From Micromonospora solifontis (GTDB lineage: Bacteria > Actinomycetota > Actinomycetes > Mycobacteriales > Micromonosporaceae), in assembly GCF_003725545.1 (NCBI RefSeq), contig NZ_RJLN01000054.1, positions 1 through 36,551 of the forward strand: a stretch of DNA of 36,551 bases, given 5' to 3'. This document shows positions 24,389 through 32,712 of the stretch, in pieces. Both the position numbers and the translations under genes were made by a program. The notes below the pieces were generated by a model that was not told where the DNA came from, searched no databases, and saw nothing but the letters and a program-made list of their open reading frames with translations. How positions within the stretch are numbered: the first letter of the stretch is position 1; every line of letters starts with the position of its first letter.

Positions 24389-25216
24389 TCAGCCGGCGAC
24401 GCACCGGTTGGCCTGCTCGCCGAGGCCGCTGATCGCGGTCCGCAGGGTCTGGCCGGCGGCGAGGAAGACCGGCGGCTTGCGGGCCGCGCCGATCCCGGCC
24501 GGCGTGCCGGTGGCGATCAGGTCACCGGGCACCAGGGTGATGATCGAGCTGACGTACGCGATGATCTCGCCGACCGGGAAGAGCAGCTCGTCGGTGCCGG
24601 CCTTCTGCATGACCGTGTCGTCCACGGCGCAGGTCATGTCCAGCGCCCGGGCGTGGTCGACCTCGTCGGGCGTGACCAGGAACGGCCCCACCGGGGTGGA
24701 CGCCTCGAACGTCTTGCCCTGCAGGAACTGCGACGTACGCAGCTGCCAGTCGCGCATGCTGACGTCGTTGACGATCGTGTAGCCGGCCACCGCGGCCAGC
24801 GCCTCCTCGGCGTCCGCGTGCCGGACCGGGCTGCCGATGACCACCCCGAGCTCGACCTCCCAGTCGACCGCGCGGGACTGCGGCGGCAGCACGATGTCGT
24901 CGTACGCGCCGATCAGGCTGCGGCTGTACTTGGCGAAGATGGTCAGGTGCTCCGGCGTCGGCAGCCCCACCTCGGCGATGTGCGAGGCGTAGTTGACGCC
25001 GACGCAGATGATCTTTTCCGGGTGGGGCGTGAGCGGGGCGAAGTCGGCCTCGGCCAGCGGCACCGAGGGCGAGGTCGGCTCGGCGGCCCGCTCCCGCCAG
25101 TCGGCGCCGGAGGCGAGCAGCTCCCCGACGTCCCGGTACGGCAGGAGGACCACCTCGCCGTCCGCCACCCTGCCCGCCTGCGTCTCCCCGTCCCGGCGGA
25201 GCGTGGTCAGTCGCAT
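24389..25216 (-). CDS. Fumarylacetoacetate hydrolase-family protein
   Basis: A 275-residue FAH-fold enzyme. The family core is VGVNYASHIAEVG (72-84). Metal ligands sit in DWEVELGVVIG (118-128; Glu120, Glu122) and VNDVSMRDWQ (149-158; Asp151), with Lys168 in LQGKTFEAS and GDLIATGTPAGIG near the end. Members hydrolyse acylpyruvates, hydrate 2-oxopent-4-enoates or decarboxylate/isomerise 2-oxo dioic acids in ring-degradation routes; which reaction applies here is not readable. AAAGGA seven bases before ATG 25216 fixes the start, and upstream in-frame codons fall in the promoter gap. It is first gene of the minus-strand operon, divergent from hyuA. Confidence 0.92.
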   Translation of the reverse strand: MRLTTLRRDGETQAGRVADGEVVLLPYRDVGELLASGADWRERAAEPTSPSVPLAEADFAPLTPHPEKIICVGVNYASHIAEVGLPTPEHLTIFAKYSRSLIGAYDDIVLPPQSRAVDWEVELGVVIGSPVRHADAEEALAAVAGYTIVNDVSMRDWQLRTSQFLQGKTFEASTPVGPFLVTPDEVDHARALDMTCAVDDTVMQKAGTDELLFPVGEIIAYVSSIITLVPGDLIATGTPAGIGAARKPPVFLAAGQTLRTAISGLGEQANRCVAG

Positions 25217-25302
25217 GCTCTGTCCTTTCTGGCCGCCGGGCGGCAGCGCTGCCGGCGACGGACGAGGATTGATCGACGTCTGCACATGCTTGAAGGTGAA
25301 CT

Positions 25303-25342
25303 GTAGACTACGAAGCGCGATCTGGATACAGTTGCGGCGCAA
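25303..25342. promoter_or_regulatory. Operator candidates between FAH-family gene and hyuA
   Basis: Two odd-centred palindromes lie in the 161-base divergent gap: GTAGACTAC (25303-25311) and TTGCGGCGCAA (25332-25342). GATACA at 25325-25330, a possible -10 for hyuA, lies between them. They are candidate sites for the GntR protein encoded at 29278-29997 or for the tandem TetR protein. Confidence 0.35.
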
Positions 25343-25377
25343 TCGGATGCAGGGTCACGACTGTCGAAGGAGACGAC

Positions 25378-27435
25378 ATGCCGATCAGGGCGGCGGTCGA
25401 CATCGGAGGGACCTTCACCGATGTGGTCGCGTACCACGAGCAGACCGGCGAACTGCTGCTGGGCAAGGCGCTCAGCACCCCGCGCGACCTGATCCAGGGG
25501 GTGTTCGACGGGCTCGCCGCCGCCGACGTCCCGCTGGACGAGATCGCCTTCCTCATCCACGGCAGCACGATCGTGGTGAACGCGCTGATCGAACGCCGGG
25601 GCGCGCGGACCGCCCTGGTCACCACGGCCGGGTTCCGCGACGTCTACGAGATCGGCCGGATCAACCGCCCGGACGCCTTCAACCTCTCCTTCACCCGGCA
25701 CCGGCCGCTCGTACCCCGGGAGATGGTCTTCGAGGTCCCGGAGCGGATCGCCGCCGACGGCACGGTGATGCGCCCGCTGGACGAGCAGCGCGCCCGGTCG
25801 GTGGCCCGCAAGCTGGCCGCGCAGGGCGTCGAGGCGGTGGCCGTCGCCCTCCTGCACGCCTACCGCAACCCGGCGCACGAGCGCCGGCTCGGCCAGATCC
25901 TCCGCGAGGAACTGCCCGGCGCCTACGTGACGCTGTCGCACGAGATCAGCCGCGAGTACCGCGAGTTCGAACGCACCTCGACGGTCGTCGCCAACGCCTT
26001 CGTCGGGCCGATCGTCAGCGCCTACCTCGGCCGCCTCGACCAGCGGCTACGCCAGGGCGGCGCGCGGACCGCCGTGGCGGTCATGCAGTCCAACGGCGGC
26101 GTCTCCGACGTGGCCACCGCCTCGACCCAGTGCGTGCAGATGCTGGAATCCGGACCGGCCGGGGGAGTGGTCGGCACCATCGCGCTCTGCGAAGCCCTCG
26201 GCTACCGCGAGGCGATCGCCTTCGACATGGGCGGCACCACCGCCAAGTCCGCCGTCATCCGGGACCTCACCTTCCCCGTCGCCAGCGACTACTTCCTGGG
26301 CGGCTACCGGACCGGCCTGCCCATCCGGATCCCCTGCCTGGACATCGTCGAGATCGGCACCGGCGGCGGCAGCGTCGCGTGGCTCGACGAGGCCGGCGGC
26401 ATCCACGTCGGCCCGCGCAGCGCCGGCGCCGAGCCCGGTCCCGCCTGCTTCGGGCGGGGCGGCACCGAACCGACCATCACCGACGCCGCCGTCGTCCTCG
26501 GCCACCTGGCGCCCGACGGCCGGCTCTCCGGCGACCTGCCGATCGACGGGGACGCCGCGCACCGGGTGGTCCAGGCCCTCGCGCACCGGCTCGGCCTGGA
26601 CACCGTCACCGCGGCCGCCGGGATCATCGCCATCGGCGCCGCCGCCATGGCCAACGCGGTCCGCGCCGTCACCACCGAGCGGGGCCTGGACCCGCGCGAC
26701 TTCGCCCTGTTCGCGTACGGCGGCAACGGGCCGCTGCACATCTCCCTGGTCGCCCGCGAGCTGGGCGTCACCCGGGTGGTGATCCCGCCGGTCCCGGCCG
26801 TCTTCTCCGCGCTCGGCATGCTCATGGCCGACGCCCGGCTCGACCTGGTGCAGACGCGGGTGCGGACGCTCGGCAGCACCGAACCCGGCGAGATCGAGCA
26901 GGCGTACCGGACGCTGGAGGCCGAGTGCGCGCAACAGCTGCACGACAGCGCGATCGGCTTCGACCAGGTCGAGTTCCTGCGCGCCGCCGACATGCGCTAT
27001 GTCGGCCAGGAGCACACCGTGACGCTGCCCGCGCCGCCGCTGCCCGCCACCGCCGGCGGCGACGACGCGCTCCGGCGGGCCTTCGACGCGGCCCACGAGC
27101 AGCGCTACAGCCACAGCGCCCCCGGGGAACCCGCCCAGGTGGTGAGCCTGCGGGTGTCGGCGGTCGGCAAGCTCAGCAAGCCGGACGTGCCGAAGGTGAC
27201 CGCCGGGGACCTCACCCCACCCGCACCGGCCCGCACCGGCACCCGCGACGTGGTCTTCGACCCGGCCGACGGCGGGGTGCCCACCGCCGTGTACGACCGC
27301 GCGCGGCTGCTCGCCGGCAACCGGATCGCCGGCCCGGCCGCGATCGAGGAACCGACCACCACCACGCTGCTACGCCCGGGCGACACGGCCCGGGTCGACG
27401 AATTCGGGAACCTCCTGGTCGAGATCGGAGGCTGA
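25378..27435 (+). CDS. hyuA: Hydantoinase/oxoprolinase family protein, A subunit
   Basis: A 685-residue ATP-dependent subunit of the HyuA/AcxA/5-oxoprolinase family. The two actin-like phosphate loops are DIGGTFTDV (8-16) and FDMGGTTAKS (282-291). IHGSTIVVNALIERRG (60-75) and IGTGGGS (326-332) are family signatures, and FAYGGNGPLH and RYVGQEHTV occur in the C-terminal half. With subunit B it would phosphorylate and open a lactam, hydantoin or oxoproline-like ring; members also act as acetone or acetophenone carboxylases. GAAGGAG shortly before ATG 25378 gives a strong start. The B subunit begins one base after the stop. Confidence 0.93.
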   Translation: MPIRAAVDIGGTFTDVVAYHEQTGELLLGKALSTPRDLIQGVFDGLAAADVPLDEIAFLIHGSTIVVNALIERRGARTALVTTAGFRDVYEIGRINRPDAFNLSFTRHRPLVPREMVFEVPERIAADGTVMRPLDEQRARSVARKLAAQGVEAVAVALLHAYRNPAHERRLGQILREELPGAYVTLSHEISREYREFERTSTVVANAFVGPIVSAYLGRLDQRLRQGGARTAVAVMQSNGGVSDVATASTQCVQMLESGPAGGVVGTIALCEALGYREAIAFDMGGTTAKSAVIRDLTFPVASDYFLGGYRTGLPIRIPCLDIVEIGTGGGSVAWLDEAGGIHVGPRSAGAEPGPACFGRGGTEPTITDAAVVLGHLAPDGRLSGDLPIDGDAAHRVVQALAHRLGLDTVTAAAGIIAIGAAAMANAVRAVTTERGLDPRDFALFAYGGNGPLHISLVARELGVTRVVIPPVPAVFSALGMLMADARLDLVQTRVRTLGSTEPGEIEQAYRTLEAECAQQLHDSAIGFDQVEFLRAADMRYVGQEHTVTLPAPPLPATAGGDDALRRAFDAAHEQRYSHSAPGEPAQVVSLRVSAVGKLSKPDVPKVTAGDLTPPAPARTGTRDVVFDPADGGVPTAVYDRARLLAGNRIAGPAAIEEPTTTTLLRPGDTARVDEFGNLLVEIGG

Positions 27436-27436
27436 G

Positions 27437-29182
27437 ATGGTCGACCCGATCACCGCGGAGATCATCCGTGCCGGCTTCGTCTCCATCACCGAGGAGATGA
27501 AGACCAACCTGATGCGGACCGCGTACAACCTCATCATCTACGAGGCTCAGGACTTCACCGTCGGGCTGTTCGACGCCGCCGGCGACCCCGTCTCGATCGG
27601 CCTCGGCCTGCCGATGTTCATGGGCGGCCTCTCCGACGCCATCAAGGCCAAGCTGGCCTTCTACGGCCCCGACGGGATGAAGCCCGGCGACATCCTGCTC
27701 ACCAACGACGCCTACATCGTGGGCAGCCACCTCAACCACATGATCTTCACCCTGCCGATCTTCCACGACGGCGAGCTGGTCGCCTTCGCCTCGTCCATGG
27801 CGCACTGGATCGACGTGGGCGGCGTGCTCGGCGGCACCACCACCGACATCTACGCCGAGGGCCTCCAGGTCCCGATCGTGAAGATCTTCAAGGAGGGCGT
27901 CCAGGACGACGAGCTGACCCGGCTGATCGCCACCAACGTCCGCTTCCCCGACCTCGCCATGGGCGACCTGCGGGCGCAGATCGCCGCCATCCGCACCGGC
28001 GAGGTCCGGATGCGCGCCATGCTCGACCGCTACGGCGTCGCGGCGGTGAAGGCGAGCATCGCCGAGCTGTTCCGGCGCAGCGAGGAACTGGCCCGCCGGG
28101 CGGTCACCCGCATCCCCGACGGCGAGTACGCCGCCGAGGCGTACATGGACGACGACGGGGTCAACCCCGGCCGCCGGATCCCGGTCCGGGTCCGGGTACG
28201 CGTCGACGGCGACACCTTCACCGTCGATCTCAGCGGGATGAGTCCCCAGGTGGCCGGCTACTTCAACTCCGGCGCGACCGCCGGCCGCTCGGCCGCCCAG
28301 GTGGCGTTCAAGTGCCTCACCTCGTCGCTCGAATCGCCCATCAACTCCGGCTCGCTGCGGCCGCTGGAGGTGATCCTGCCGCCGGGCACCGTGGTCAGCG
28401 CCACCAAGCCGGCGGCCATGCGGTGGTGGATGACGTACCCGATGACCGTGGTCGACTGCGTCTTCCGGGCGATGGCCGACGTGCTGCCCGACGCCTGCGT
28501 CGCCGGCCACCACGCCGAACTCGGCATGACCCACACCTACGGCGTCGACCAGCGCACCGGCCGGTTCTTCCAGTTCGTCGGCGGGCCCCAGGGCGGCGGC
28601 TGGGGCGCCACCTCCCGGGCCGACGGCCAGAACGCCACGATCTGCGTCAACGACGGCGACACCCACAACGCGCCGGTCGAGGTGCTCGAGGTGAAGTACC
28701 CGATGGTCACCGTCGACGAGTACGCCCTGCGCGAGGACTCCGGCGGCCCCGGCCGGCGCCGGGGCGGCCTCGGCACCCGGCTGCGGGTGCGCCTGCGTAC
28801 GCCCGCGCACGTGGACACCTGGATCGAGCGCACCGCGTGCGCGCCGTGGGGGCTGGCCGGCGGCGGGGACGCCGCGCCGAACCGGGTGTGGGTCGAGCGG
28901 GCCGACGGCGAGCCGGTCCGGTTCGACAACGGCAAGGTGACCGGGTTCGCGCTCGCCGCCGGGGACAGCCACGTGGTGGAACTCGGCGGCGGCGGGGGCT
29001 TCGGGTCACCGTACGAGCGCCCGGTCGAGGAGGTCCTGGCCGACGTGCGGGCCGGTTACGTCTCGGTGGCCGCCGCCCGCAGCGCGTACGGCGTGGCGGT
29101 GGTGGCGGACGGCAGCGGCGGGTTCACCGTGGACCGGGCGGCGACCGAGGCGCTGCGCGGCGCGCCCGACCCCGGCGTATGA
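27437..29182 (+). CDS. hyuB: Hydantoinase/oxoprolinase family protein, B subunit
   Basis: A 581-residue partner of HyuA, at the usual length for separate B subunits. Family features are MKTNLMRTAYNLIIYEAQDF near the N-terminus, GDILLTNDAYIVGSHLNHM, DLSGMSPQVAGYFNSG in the middle, and the C-terminal GGPGRRRGGLGTR and ELGGGGGFGSP. His/Asp-rich segments such as NDAY...SHLNH (about 96-106) probably make the metal site. GGAGG overlaps the end of hyuA just before ATG 27437. Only these two subunits are encoded; no small gamma subunit of acetone carboxylase type follows, favouring a hydrolase or an acetophenone-carboxylase-like role. Confidence 0.93.
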   Translation: MVDPITAEIIRAGFVSITEEMKTNLMRTAYNLIIYEAQDFTVGLFDAAGDPVSIGLGLPMFMGGLSDAIKAKLAFYGPDGMKPGDILLTNDAYIVGSHLNHMIFTLPIFHDGELVAFASSMAHWIDVGGVLGGTTTDIYAEGLQVPIVKIFKEGVQDDELTRLIATNVRFPDLAMGDLRAQIAAIRTGEVRMRAMLDRYGVAAVKASIAELFRRSEELARRAVTRIPDGEYAAEAYMDDDGVNPGRRIPVRVRVRVDGDTFTVDLSGMSPQVAGYFNSGATAGRSAAQVAFKCLTSSLESPINSGSLRPLEVILPPGTVVSATKPAAMRWWMTYPMTVVDCVFRAMADVLPDACVAGHHAELGMTHTYGVDQRTGRFFQFVGGPQGGGWGATSRADGQNATICVNDGDTHNAPVEVLEVKYPMVTVDEYALREDSGGPGRRRGGLGTRLRVRLRTPAHVDTWIERTACAPWGLAGGGDAAPNRVWVERADGEPVRFDNGKVTGFALAAGDSHVVELGGGGGFGSPYERPVEEVLADVRAGYVSVAAARSAYGVAVVADGSGGFTVDRAATEALRGAPDPGV

Positions 29183-29206
29183 CCCGAAATGCCACCACCC
29201 TCAATG

Positions 29207-29235
29207 TATTCACGAATTAGGGAGATGCGTACAAT
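29207..29235 (+). promoter_or_regulatory. Promoter candidate for the GntR gene
   Basis: TACAAT (29230-29235) matches the -10 consensus at five of six positions, with TATTCA (29207-29212) 17 bases upstream as a weak -35. This short gap (29183-29277) is notably A/T-rich compared with its surroundings. The regulator could thus be transcribed independently of hyuAB. Confidence 0.45.
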
Positions 29236-29277
29236 CGATCACGCTGCGTTGTGTCGTCCGGGGAGGTGCCCGACTCG

Positions 29278-29997
29278 ATGGGTTCGGTGAATGGCCCGGG
29301 CGGTGCGATGACCGCAGACGACCGGGCGGGCAACGGCGCCGGGACACGCTCGGTCTACGACGCGCTGCGCCGCCTCATCCTCGACGGTGAACTGCCGCCC
29401 GGCGCGGAGATCTCCCAGCCGGAGCTGAGCCGGCGGCTCGCCGTGAGCCGCACCCCGCTGCGCGAGGCGCTGCGCCTGCTGGAACGGGAGCGGCTGGTCG
29501 TCGACACCGGCCCCTACCGGTCGACCCGGGTCAGCTCACTGAGCCCCGCCGACCTCGACGAGCTCTACTCCCTGCGGGTCATGGGGGAGGGGCTGGCGAT
29601 CTGGCTGACCGTGCCGATGCTGCGCGCCGCGGACATCGAGCGGCTGGAGCAGGACGCCGCGCTGACCGCCGCCGGCGACCCCGAGGCCCACCGCCGCTTC
29701 CACGCCGGCCTGCGGATCGGCGCCGGGCCCCGGCTGGCCGAGCACCTCGAACAACTCTCCGACCACGCCGAGCGGTACCAGCGCTCCTTCGTCCAGTACG
29801 AGCCCGACCGGGAGTTCGTCGCCGCGAAGCTGGCCGAGCACCGGGAGATCGTGGCCGCCTGCGCGGCCGGCGACCGGCAACGGGCCCGGGAGCTGCTCGT
29901 CGATCACATCGCCGGCACCGCGATGGCCCTGATGACCGCGGAGCGGCACGCGCCGTTCACGCTGCCGTCCGCCGTGGAGATGGCGAAGGGCCGCTGA
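29278..29997 (+). CDS. GntR-family regulator with FCD ligand domain
   Basis: A 239-residue FadR-subfamily repressor. The N-terminal winged helix (about 22-88) reads VYDALRRLILDGELPPGAEI and LSRRLAVSRTPLREALRLLE. The C-terminal FCD helical domain (about 92-225) carries the likely metal/ligand histidines in AHRRFH, AEHREI and LVDHIAG. ATG 29278 is chosen, with GGGGAGG 11 bases upstream; GTG 29251 and ATG 29308 are alternatives. Its place after hyuAB and near the FAH/ligase/MFS operon suggests it controls that divergent pair in response to a carboxylic acid. Confidence 0.92.
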   Translation: MGSVNGPGGAMTADDRAGNGAGTRSVYDALRRLILDGELPPGAEISQPELSRRLAVSRTPLREALRLLERERLVVDTGPYRSTRVSSLSPADLDELYSLRVMGEGLAIWLTVPMLRAADIERLEQDAALTAAGDPEAHRRFHAGLRIGAGPRLAEHLEQLSDHAERYQRSFVQYEPDREFVAAKLAEHREIVAACAAGDRQRARELLVDHIAGTAMALMTAERHAPFTLPSAVEMAKGR

Positions 29998-29998
29998 C

Positions 29999-30022
29999 CC
30001 GCCGGCCGGCCCCGGTCGGCGG
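29999..30022. terminator. Hairpin between GntR and GYD genes
   Basis: CCGCCG (29999-30004) and CGGCGG (30017-30022) pair, extended inward by a G-T pair and CCGG/CCGG, between convergent genes ending at 29997 and 30027. There is no T-tract. Confidence 0.5.
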
Positions 30023-30026
30023 TGGG

Positions 30027-30347
30027 TCACTCGCCCGGCGGCGTGTAGCCGATCGGCATCCGGGCCGCCTCGTCCACCTCCGCCGGGCTCAGCAGCGGGG
30101 TGACCTGCACCCGCAGGCCGCGCGCCGCGCCGATCGCGATCGCCAAGGCGGCGGCGGCCCGGTGGTCCGGCAGGTCGCAGAGGACGTAGGTGTCCCGGTC
30201 GGCGAAGGCGAAGTGCAGCGAGCTCAGCTGCCCGCCGGCGTTCTCCACCAGGGCGCGTACCACCTCGGCACGTCTGGTGCCGCCGTCCTGAATCAGCCCC
30301 TTGAGCCCTTCGGCGGTGTACGTCGACTGCAACAGGAACGTGGGCAC
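30027..30347 (-). CDS. GYD domain-containing protein
   Basis: A 106-residue cytoplasmic protein matching the GYD family: MPTFLLQSTYTAEGLKGLIQ at the N-terminus, then GGQLSSLHFAFADRDTYVLC and the closing PAEVDEAARMPIGYTPPGE. It is a small ferredoxin-like (dimeric alpha/beta barrel) fold. No biochemical role is established for the family. GTG 30347 is the start, one base after the stop of the hydrophilic protein gene upstream, with AGGGGA nine bases before it inside that gene. Confidence 0.85.
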   Translation of the reverse strand: MPTFLLQSTYTAEGLKGLIQDGGTRRAEVVRALVENAGGQLSSLHFAFADRDTYVLCDLPDHRAAAALAIAIGAARGLRVQVTPLLSPAEVDEAARMPIGYTPPGE

Positions 30348-30348
30348 G

Positions 30349-30570
30349 TCACCGGTTCCCCTGCCGCTGGATTCGCTGGCCGCCCTCGACCCTGGCCCGG
30401 CCGTGGTCACGTTCGGTGCCCGACGTCCCGGTCGCCGCACGCAGGTGCCGGCGCTCCGGCGAGCGCTCCACCTCGGAACCCTGCCGGCCCCGGGCGCCGC
30501 TGCCCGAATGCCGTCCCGCCCGCGCCGACTCGCCGCCCGGATCATGCTTGTTCTGCTTGTGGCTACCCAT
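30349..30570 (-). CDS. Small hydrophilic basic protein
   Basis: A 73-residue protein without hydrophobic segments, very rich in Gly, Arg, Ser, Glu and His (MGSHKQNKHDPGGESARAG, later SPERRHLRAATGTSGTERDH). It is probably disordered. I recall similar short MGSHKQ...-type proteins in Micromonosporaceae but know of no function. ATG 30570 lacks a clear ribosome site. It ends one base before the GYD start, so the two are probably co-transcribed. Confidence 0.6.
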   Translation of the reverse strand: MGSHKQNKHDPGGESARAGRHSGSGARGRQGSEVERSPERRHLRAATGTSGTERDHGRARVEGGQRIQRQGNR

Positions 30571-30654
30571 GCCGCGCGGGTACCCGGTGGGTGGACGCCT
30601 AGTCCTGGCCCTGCTGCCACACTGGGAGCGGCAGCTCACCTGGAGGGGGCCGGG

Positions 30655-30840
30655 ATGCGGTGGTTACTCGTCCTGATCGTCATCGCGCTCGCGGTGTGGC
30701 TGTGGCGCCGCACCCGGCGGGCCCCGCTCGACGGCGACCGCGAACTGCGCGACCTGCGCGCGTCGAGCGAGGCCCGCCGCCGGCTCGACGACCAGCGCAG
30801 CCGGGAGGACCGGGGCGGCGTGGGCGGCTGGAGCCTCTGA
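30655..30840 (+). CDS. Small single-helix membrane protein
   Basis: A 61-residue protein with one N-terminal transmembrane helix (WLLVLIVIALAVWLW, residues 3-17). A basic cytoplasmic stretch (RRTRRAP) and a charged Arg/Asp/Glu-rich tail ending GGVGGWSL follow. TGGAGGGGG eight to ten bases upstream of ATG 30655 is a good ribosome site. No family recognised. It is divergent from the hydrophilic/GYD pair. Confidence 0.62.
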   Translation: MRWLLVLIVIALAVWLWRRTRRAPLDGDRELRDLRASSEARRRLDDQRSREDRGGVGGWSL

Positions 30841-30873
30841 GCACCTCACCCCGCACGCCGCCGCATGCCGGCG

Positions 30874-31857
30874 TCAGCGCGCGCTGTACAGCCGGGCCCG
30901 CTGCTCCGGGCTGAGCTCCAGGTCGACCGCGGCGAGGCTCTCCTCCAGCTGTGCCACCGACGAGAAGCCGACCAGCGGGATCGTCGCCACCTCGCTGCCC
31001 AGCAGCCAGGCCAGCACCACCTGGTTGACCGTGGCGCCGGTCTCCGCCGCCACCGCCCGCAACGCGGCCAGCCGGGCCGGCGTGCTCGGCAGCTGGTACT
31101 CCGCGCCCAGCCGCTCCGGCCGGGCGTACGCGCCCTTGAGCAGCGGCGAGTAGGCGACCAGGGTGAGCTGCGGCTCAGCCCGCAGGTAGCTGGCCAGATC
31201 GGGGCCGACGAAGCCCACGTCGCCGTCCGGGTCCAGCTCGCTGGGCAGGTCCAGCCGGGGCGGCAGGTAGCTGCGGTGGTACTGGAGCACCTCGTACCCG
31301 GGCAGCCCGTCCGCCGCCGCGATCGCCCGGGCCCGCTCCACCCGCCAGGCGCGGTGGTTGCTCGCGCCCAGCAGCCCGACCGTGCCCTCGGCGACCAGCT
31401 CCGCGAAGCCCTCCACGGTCTCCCGCAGCGGGACCGTCCGGTCCTCGATGTGCGCGTAGAGCAGGTCGATCCGCTCCACGCCGAGCCGTTCCCGGCTGCG
31501 CTCGGCCGACTCGCGGATCACCTTCGCCGACAGCCCCTCCGGGTTGTCCAGGTAGCTGGTCCCCGGGGCGAGGGGGCGGGCGCCGAGCTTGGTGGCGATC
31601 ACCACCTCGGCGCCGACGCCCCGGCTGCGCCGCCAGCGGCCCAGCAGTTCCTCGCTCTGCCCGCCCTGGCCCCCGTCCTGCCAGAAGGCGTAGTTGTCCG
31701 AGGTGTCGATAAAGGTGCCGCCGGCCTCGACGTACCGGTCGAGGATGGCGTACGAGGTGGCCTCGTCGGTGGCGCTGCCGAAGAGCATCGCGCCGAGGCT
31801 GAGCACGCTGACCTCGCGGCGGGTGGCCGGATCGGTGCCGATGGTGCGGTAACGCAT
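30874..31857 (-). CDS. Aldo/keto reductase
   Basis: A 327-residue NADPH-dependent TIM-barrel reductase. The catalytic tetrad is visible: Asp51 and Tyr56 in FIDTSDNYAF, Lys90 in IATKLG, His136 in YAHIED. The subfamily is the YajO/L-glyceraldehyde 3-phosphate reductase-like group rather than the AKR2/DkgA type. ATG 31857 has GGGGAGGA upstream; in-frame codons to 31917 lie outside the conserved fold. It follows the SDR gene by 64 bases on the same strand. The hairpin formed by 30855-30874 at its end is short. Confidence 0.92.
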   Translation of the reverse strand: MRYRTIGTDPATRREVSVLSLGAMLFGSATDEATSYAILDRYVEAGGTFIDTSDNYAFWQDGGQGGQSEELLGRWRRSRGVGAEVVIATKLGARPLAPGTSYLDNPEGLSAKVIRESAERSRERLGVERIDLLYAHIEDRTVPLRETVEGFAELVAEGTVGLLGASNHRAWRVERARAIAAADGLPGYEVLQYHRSYLPPRLDLPSELDPDGDVGFVGPDLASYLRAEPQLTLVAYSPLLKGAYARPERLGAEYQLPSTPARLAALRAVAAETGATVNQVVLAWLLGSEVATIPLVGFSSVAQLEESLAAVDLELSPEQRARLYSAR

Positions 31858-31921
31858 GGATTCCTCCCCGTCGAAACGATGCGGCCACCCTCCACCTTCG
31901 AGTACACGCGAAGTCAACGCC

Positions 31922-32671
31922 TTACCAGGGCAGCACGCCGTACCCGCCGCCGGCGTCCATCTGGTAGCCCCAGAGCAACCCGCTCGGCCCGTCCGCCGGC
32001 AGCGTCGCCAGGTGCACGCTCACCTCCGCGCCCTGCTCCGGCGTGCGGAAGCCGCTGTGGTGGTTGAGGTCGGTGGCGCAGTAGCCGGGATTGGCGGCGT
32101 TGACCCGGATGGGGGTGTCCCGCAGCTCCTTGGCGTACATCGCGGTGATCATGTTCAGCGCCGTCTTCGAGGACGGGTACGGCACCGAGGTCAGCTCGAA
32201 GAGAGCACCCCGCGGGTCGGTCATCACCGCGATCGAACCGACCTCGCTGGAGACGTTCACGATCCGGGCGGCGGGCGCCCGGCGCAGCAGCGGCAGCAGC
32301 GCGTTGGTCACCGCCACCACCCCGAACACGTTCGTCTCGTACACCTCGCGCAGCGTGGCGAGGGTCGTCTCGCTGGGCAGCGCCGTACCGTCGGCCCGGA
32401 CGATGCCGGCGTTGTTGACCAGCACGTCGAGGTGGCCGTACTCCCGCTCGACCAGCTCGGCCACGGCGGCGGCCGACTTCTCGTCGGTGACGTCCAGCGA
32501 CACGAACCGGGCATCCACCCCCTCGGCGCGCAGCGTGCGCTCCGCCTCCCGGCCGCGCGTCTCGTCCCGCGCGCCCAGCAGCACCGTCATCCCGCGCGCG
32601 CCGAGCTGCCGGGCGGTGGCCAGGCCGATCCCCTTGTTGGCCCCGGTGATCAGGGCGATCGTCGTCGTCAT
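31922..32671 (-). CDS. Short-chain dehydrogenase/reductase
   Basis: A 249-residue classical SDR. It has TGANKGIG (9-16), NNAG (86-89), catalytic Ser141/142 in NVSSEVG, and Tyr165 and Lys169 in PYPSSKTALN. The NPGYCATDLN segment after the active site is typical of carbonyl reductase-like SDRs. It lies divergent from the XRE/MmyB regulator across a long inverted repeat; such regulator/SDR pairs are common in actinomycetes and the SDR is probably its target. ATG 32671 has no strong ribosome site. Confidence 0.92.
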   Translation of the reverse strand: MTTTIALITGANKGIGLATARQLGARGMTVLLGARDETRGREAERTLRAEGVDARFVSLDVTDEKSAAAVAELVEREYGHLDVLVNNAGIVRADGTALPSETTLATLREVYETNVFGVVAVTNALLPLLRRAPAARIVNVSSEVGSIAVMTDPRGALFELTSVPYPSSKTALNMITAMYAKELRDTPIRVNAANPGYCATDLNHHSGFRTPEQGAEVSVHLATLPADGPSGLLWGYQMDAGGGYGVLPW

Positions 32672-32712
32672 GCGATCGAGGCTGCCGCCGTGGGCCGGCG
32701 GCCGGGAGAGAC

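Noticed and set aside
30855..30874. Short ACGCCG/CGGCGT hairpin between the small membrane protein and aldo/keto reductase genes
   Set aside because: Only six pairs and it runs into the stop codon; too weak to call a terminator.
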